A stretch of DNA of 64,000 bases from Lineus longissimus (taxonomy: Eukaryota; Nemertea; Pilidiophora; Heteronemertea; Lineidae). The DNA is taken from contig NC_088311.1 of assembly GCF_910592395.1 (NCBI RefSeq), positions 19,654,501 to 19,718,500 on the forward strand. The letters run 5' to 3'. Both the position numbers and the translations under genes were made by a program. Each line of letters opens with the position of its first letter. The stretch's first letter is position 1. Below the pieces are notes generated by a model. The model saw nothing but the letters and a program-made list of their open reading frames with translations. It ran no database searches and had not been told where the DNA came from. Below, piece after piece: positions 57,471 to 64,000 of this stretch.

Positions 57471-57656
57471 GTCACACCAAAACCAGGCGCATGTCGCACA
57501 GAAGATGAGCCTAAATGACACCAGAAGATAATGGGAGAAATTGATGTGCTCATATTTCACAAAAGGCAGACAAAAGAGAAATGAACAAACAGTCCGTCTC
57601 AACCTGCCAAGCTCAGAGCGACATGCGCCTGGTTTTGCTGTGACGGATCACAAATG
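57471..57656. mobile_element. MITE, GCATGTCGC inverted-repeat family, copy 2
   Basis: The left end AATGTGACTCGTCACACC, continuing to CCAGGCGCATGTCGCACA, and the minus-strand right end TTTGTGATCCGTCACAGC, continuing to CCAGGCGCATGTCGCTCT, match each other. The interior (CACAAAAGGCAGACAAAAG) is shared with copy 1 in the opposite orientation. Confidence 0.75.
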
Positions 57657-57999
57657 TAGACTGATGATTATTTGTCTGCAAGAGAGTGTCAACATTGCAT
57701 AGATCTCCTGTACAATTGTGCACAAAAAACATAATGCAACCACAGTGGTAGTATTGCAACTGGGATACGCCAGAAAAACGAGCCGCAAAAAGTCCAGTAA
57801 TAGTAACGTGGAGGAGCTATCTCACCACATTCAGATTGCAATGGAGGCCAACTCAAGCAGTGAAAGTAGGACCGCCACACAACACTACTATCATCGTGCC
57901 AGAGTATGCTTCAACAAAAACAGTGAATTTCGGTCTGGTCTAAATTCTTAAATTTGCCACTAGAGGGCCAAAACTAAAAACCTAAGAAAACTTGATATC

Positions 58000-58450
58000 T
58001 CGCTTATAACCGATTGTTTTTTGATAAAATGTTATGGTAGGTAGAATATAAACATCAAATATCATACGGTTATTCATTTGACATGCCTTCAAGCTCATAG
58101 TGGTCAAATAGCATGAATTGGTCGTTAAGAGTGTAACAATAAAATTTGGCGCATTTCTTAACCACTGAGGCTGTGGGTTTGAAAGTTTGTGTTCATGATC
58201 CTCAAGGTCAGTTGACATCTGACGATGAATTTCGATCTGATGTGATCCTTGTCTTGGCCACAAGGGGGCCAAACTGAAAGCATAAAAAGTTTGATATCTC
58301 GCTTTAAGTGATTTGTTTTTCTTAAAACCTTTATGGTAGGTATGTATACTCCAGGCAAGGATATATACATTACGTATAATTAGAGTTTTTGACTAACCTA
58401 TTTTAAGGTCACAGGGGTCAAATGATCTAAATTGGCTGTAAAAGGGCTCA
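58000..58450 (+). repeat. Diverged units of the 302-bp family
   Basis: TTGATATCTCGCTT, TTTTATGGTAGGTA, CTTGGCCACAAGGGGGCCAA and GCGCATTTCTTAACCACTGA reproduce the order seen at 54237-54850. Confidence 0.7.
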
Positions 58451-59104
58451 GTAACTATGACATATCTTTTAATTTTCAATTTCAATTTCAATTTATTCTG
58501 TATAATGGACGTTGCTGACGTTCTTGCTAGTAATTGCAAGAATCACTTGTTTGTGAGGTTCAAAGAGAGCTGCTGCTGCACTAAATTCATATCACTTTTT
58601 ACTGCCAAAATGGCTTTCAAAAACGGAGAAAATATACAATAACTTGTTTGTGTCCTATGCTTACAAATTCAACCATTCAACAGGATGCTTGCTATCCCTT
58701 AAACGACACTACTATAACCAGAATCCTGTCAAATACACAGTCTAATACAGGCCTGCTAATAGCTGCATGGATGGCAATGCAAAAGTTTTCAATAGCTACG
58801 TTGTTGTGTTGGACAATAATGTTTTTATTCTATGCATGGGAGCATTACATTTCATCGGTATGCAGATTTCTGTAGGGGTCACTTCTCTTGTAAAATATTT
58901 GAAAGAAATACTGTTAACTGCCAAATTTCCAATACTGTTTTGATGGGGGGGAGGGATTTGCACAATTTTTCCTTGGTTTTTTGAAAGTAACGAATGGCTT
59001 TTGTGCAATTCTTCTTTCCCGTGAATGTTATTCGGGGAAATTCGCCAACATTTTCCGCCTTCAAGCAGCATTTGGTTGATTCAAAATATGTGTCACGAGT
59101 TGAA

Positions 59105-62100
59105 CAATGAAGTCCTTTCAATAATCAACATGCTGAAACATGGATTCTATAGATGGGGTCGGCACCCAAGAAATACATACCATACCTTCGAAAAAAAACA
59201 ATGACTTGTCCTTTGGTCAAGTGGGAAACCTTACCTTATCATATTCATTATCAATCAAAGTCAATGAGACAATTTTTCAATAATCAACATTGCTGATTCT
59301 ATAGAGAAATACATACCAAAGGTGGGGGCATATTAATCTGATTATATTCATTATCCATCCATGTCAGAGAGACAATAGCAAATGACCTGCCATCAGACAT
59401 AATGTCTCACGCGAGTATAATCTTTTGGAAAAACAATGACTTGTCCTTTCGTCGAGTATGAAACCTTATCTTATGATATTCATTATCAATCAAAGTCAAT
59501 GAGACAATTTTTCAATAATCAACATTGCTGATTCTATAGAGAAATACATACCAAAGGTGGGGGCATATTGGTCGAGTGGGTAATCTAATCTGATTATATT
59601 CATTATCCATCAATGTCAGAGAGACGATAGCAAATGACCTGCCATCAGACATAATGTGTCTCAGGTGAGTATAATCTTTTGGAAAAACAATGACTTGTCC
59701 TTTGGTCGAGTATAAACCTTATCTTATCATATTCATTATCAATCAAAGTGAATGAGACAATTTTTCAATAATCAACATTGCTGATTCTATAGAGAAATAC
59801 ATACCAAAGGTGGGGGCATATTGGTCGAGTGGGTAATCTAATCTGATTATATTCATTATCCATCCATGTTAGAGAGACAATAGCAAATGACCTGCCATCA
59901 GACATAATGTGTCTCAGGTGAGTATAATCTTTTGGAAAAACAATGACTTGTCCTTTCGTCGAGTATGAAACCTTATCTTATGATATTCATTATCAATCAA
60001 AGTCAATGAGACAATTTTTCAATAATCAACATTGCTGATTCTATAGAGAAATACATACCAAAGGTGGGGGCATATTGGTCGAGTGGGTAATCTAATCTGA
60101 TTATATTCATTATCCATCCATGTCAGAGAGACGATAGCAAATGACCTGCCATCAGACATAATGTGTCTCAGGTGAGTATAATCTTTTGGAAAAACAATGA
60201 CTAGTCCTTTGGTCGAGTATAAACCTTATCTTATCATATTCATTATCAATCAAAGTGAATGAGACAATTTTTCAATAATCAACATTGCTGATTCTATAGA
60301 GAAATACATACCAAAGGTGGGGGCATATTGGTCGAGTGGGTAATCTAATCTGATTATATTCATTATCCATCCATGTCAGAGAGACGATAGCAAATGACCT
60401 GCCATCAGACATAATGTCTCACGCGAGTATAATCTTTTGGAAAGACAATGACTTGTCCTTTGGTCGAGTATAAACCTTATCTTATCATATTCATTATCAA
60501 TCAAAGTGAATGAGACAATTTTTCAATAATCAACATTGCTGATTCTATAGAGAAATACATACCAAAGGTGGGGGCATATTGGTCGAGTGGGTAATCTAAT
60601 CTGATTATATTCATTATCCATCCATGTTAGAGAGACAATAGCAAATGACCTGCCATCAGACATAATGTCTCACGCGAGTATAATCTTTTGGAAAAACAAT
60701 GACTTGTCCTTTTGTCGAGTGGGAAACCTTATCTTATTATATTCATCATCAATCAAAGTCAATGAGACAGTTTTTCAATAATCAACATTGCTGATTCTAT
60801 AGAGAAATACATACCAAAGGTGGGGGCATATTAATCTGATTATATTCATTATCCATCCATGTCAGAGAGACAATAGCAAATGACCTGCCATCAGACATAA
60901 TGTGTCTCAGGTGAGTATAATCTTTTGGAAAAACAATGACTTGTCCTTTCGTCGAGTATGAAACCTTATCTTATGATATTCATTATCAATCAAAGTCAAT
61001 GAGACAATTTTTCAATAATCAACATTGCTGATTCTATAGAGAAATACATACCAAAGGTGGGGGCATATTGGTCGAGTGGGTAATCTTATCTGATTATATT
61101 CATTATCCATCCATGTCAGAGAGACGATAGCAAATGACCTGCCATCAGACATAATGTGTCTCAGGCGAGTATAATCTTTTTGAAAAACAATGACTTGTCC
61201 TTTTGTCGAGTGGGAAACCTTATCTTATCATATTCATCATCAATCAAAGTGAATGAGACAATTTTTCAATAATCAACATTGCTGATTCTATAGAGAAATA
61301 CATACCAAAGGTGGGGGCATATTGGTCAAGTGGGTAATCTAATCTGATTATATTCATTATCCATCCATGTCAGAGAGACAATAGCAAATGACCTGCCATC
61401 AGACATAATGTCTCACGCGAGTATAATCTTTTGGAAAAACAATGACTTGTCCTTTCGTCGAGTATGAAACCTTATCTTATGATATTCATTATCAATCAAA
61501 GTCAATGAGACAATTTTTCAATAATCAACATTGCTGATTCTATAGAGAAATACATACCAAAGGTGGGGGCATATTGGTCGAGTGGGTAATCTAATCTGAT
61601 TATATTCATTATCCATCCATGTCAGAGAGACGATAGCAAATGACCTGCCATCAGACATAATGTGTCTCAGGTGAGTATAATCTTTTTGAAAAACAATGAC
61701 TTGTCCTTTTGTCGAGTGGGAAACCTTATCTTATTATATTCATCATCAATCAAAGTCAATGAGACAGTTTTTCAATAATCAACATTGCTGATTCTATAGA
61801 GAAATACATACCAAAGGTGGGGGCATATTAATCTGATTATATTCATTATCCATCCATGTCAGAGAGACAATAGCAAATGACCTGCCATCAGACATAATGT
61901 GTCTCAGGTGAGTATAATCTTTTGGAAAAACAATGACTTGTCCTTTCGTCGAGTATGAAACCTTATCTTATGATATTCATTATCAATCAAAGTCAATGAG
62001 ACAATTTTTCAATAATCAACATTGCTGATTCTATAGAGAAATACATACCAAAGGTGGGGGCATATTGGTCGAGTGGGTAATCTTATCTGATTATATTCAT

Positions 62101-64000
62101 TATCCATCCATGTCAGAGAGACGATAGCAAATGACCTGCCATCAGACATAATGTGTCTCAGGTGAGTATAATCTTTTTGAAAAACAATGACTTGTCCTTT
62201 TGTCGAGTGGGAAACCTTATCTTATCATATTCATCATCAATCAAAGTGAATGAGACAATTTTTCAATAATCAACATTGCTGATTCTATAGAGAAATACAT
62301 ACCAAAGGTGGGGGCATATTGGTCAAGTGGGTAATCTAATCTGATTATATTCATTATCCATCCATGTCAGAGAGACAATAGCAAATGACCTGCCATCAGA
62401 CATAATGTCTCACGCGAGTATAATCTTTTGGAAAAACAATGACTTGTCCTTTCGTCGAGTATGAAACCTTATCTTATGATATTCATTATCAATCAAAGTC
62501 AATGAGACAATTTTTCAATAATCAACATTGCTGATTCTATAGAGAAATACATACCAAAGGTGGGGGCATATTGGTCGAGTGGGTAATCTAATCTGATTAT
62601 ATTCATTATCCATCCATGTCAGAGAGACGATAGCAAATGACCTGCCATCAGACATAATGTGTCTCACGCGAGTATAATCTTTTTGAAAAACAATGACTTG
62701 TCCTTTTGTCGAGTGGGAAACCTTATCTTATTATATTCATCATCAATCAAAGTCAATGAGACAATTTTTCAATAATCAACATTGCTGATTCTATAGAGAA
62801 ATACATACCAAAGGTGGGGGCATATTGGTCGAGTGGGTAATCTAATCTGATTATATTCATTATCCATCCATGTTAGAGAGACAATAGCAAATGACCTGCC
62901 ATCAGACATAATGTGTCTCAGGTGAGTATAATCTTTTGGAAAAACAATGACTAGTCCTTTGGTCGAGTATAAACCTTATCTTATCATATTCATTATCAAT
63001 CAAAGTGAATGAGACAATTTTTCAATAATCAACATTGCTGATTCTATAGAGAAATACATACCAAAGGTGGGGGCATATTGGTCGAGTGGGTAATCTAATC
63101 GGATTATATTCATTATCCATCCATGTCAGAGAGACAATAGCAAATGACCTACCATCGGACATAATGTGTCTCAGGTGAGTATAATCTTTTGGAAAAACAA
63201 TGACTTGTCCTTTGGTCGAGTATAAACCTTATCTTATCATATTCATTATCAATCAAAGTGAATGAGACAATTTTTCAATAATCAACATTGCTGATTCTAT
63301 AGAGAAATACATACCAAAGGTGGGGGCATATTGGTCGAGTGGGTAATCTAATCTGATTATATTCATTATCCATCCATGTCAGAGAGACAATAGCAAATGA
63401 CCTGCCATCAGACATAATGTCTCACGCGAGTATAATCTTTTGGAAAAACAATGACTTGTCCTTTCGTCGAGTATGAAACCTTATCTTATGATATTCATTA
63501 TCAATCAAAGTCAATGAGACAATTTTTCAATAATCAACATTGCTGATTCTATAGAGAAATACATACCAAAGGTGGGGGCATATTAATCTGATTATATTCA
63601 TTATCCATCCATGTCAGAGAGACAATAGCAAATGACCTGCCATCAGACATAATGTCTCACGCGAGTATAATCTTTTGGAAAAACAATGACTTGTCCTTTC
63701 GTCGAGTATGAAACCTTATCTTATTATATTCATTATCAATCAAAGTGAATGAGACAATTTTTCAATAATCAACATTGCTGATTCTATAGAGAAATACATA
63801 CCAAAGGTGGGGGCATATTGGTCGAGTGGGTAATCTAATCTGATTATATTCATTATCCATCCATGTCAGAGAGACAATAGCAAATGACCTGCCATCAGAC
63901 ATAATGTGTCTCAGGTGAGTATAATCTTTTGGAAAAACAATGACTTTGGATGAGTGAAACCTTATCTTATTATGTTCATTATCAATCAAAGTCAATGAGA
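59105..64000 (+). repeat. Satellite array, about 19-20 monomers of 235-255 bp, runs off the window
   Basis: CATACCAAAGGTGGGGGCAT recurs about every 235-255 bp from 59311 to 63800. Monomers with the segment GGTCGAGTGGGTAATCTA are about 251-255 bp; those that read ATTAATCTG lack about 16 bp. Variants TTTCGTCGAG, TTTGGTCGAG and TTTTGTCGAG mark monomer types. Short minus-strand frames inside (for example 63762-63995) are periodic by-products. Confidence 0.95.

Noticed and set aside
63762-63995. 77-codon minus-strand frame in the satellite
   Set aside because: It consists of satellite halves and recurs with the monomer period.
59105-64000. CRISPR-like array
   Set aside because: Repeats are about 250 bp and continuous, without unique spacers; this is a eukaryotic satellite.

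Overview
The window is genomic DNA of an animal, most likely a marine invertebrate (lophotrochozoan or invertebrate deuterostome; the sequence alone does not decide). The reasons are short exons bounded by GT/AG, introns full of tRNA-derived SINEs, 5'-truncated LINE tails, many inverted-repeat elements, and a basement-membrane laminin gene.

From 2152 to 41690 the + strand carries one gene, a laminin alpha chain of the alpha-1/alpha-2 type. I could place 46 consecutive coding exons, about 7.8 kb or 2,590 residues, with splice phase agreeing at every junction. In order they encode the LN domain, LE repeats, L4a, more LE repeats, L4b, LE repeats, the laminin I/II coiled coil (about 560 residues), LG1 and the start of LG2. 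The signal-peptide exon lies upstream of the window. LG2 to LG5 are not found downstream, although 22 kb follow. One exon (20603-21233) inserts a Gly/Asn-rich, sequon-rich linker of about 155 residues in the short arm. It replaces the last disulfide loop of an LE repeat.

The 6.2 kb intron that splits L4b (24544-30727) holds three complete, intronless class A GPCR genes on the opposite strand. They are tandem duplicates, and the middle one looks like a mosaic of its neighbours.

From 45 to 56 kb there are two minus-strand genes. One is a cysteine-containing gene of unknown family, with three phase-compatible exons at 45.0-46.3 kb. The other, at 47840-55683, can be spliced into a 551-codon reading frame: a death effector domain (DED), a linker, and a ZU5-like domain with a probable UPA-like tail. 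In this second gene 699 bp are tandemly duplicated without visible change and in frame, and a piggyBac-type remnant supplies its last codons.

The rest is repeats: minisatellites at 42-45 kb, a 302-bp dispersed family at 50-58 kb, several inverted-repeat DNA transposons (one with a 10-bp target duplication), and from about 59105 to the end a satellite of about 250 bp that has higher-order structure.
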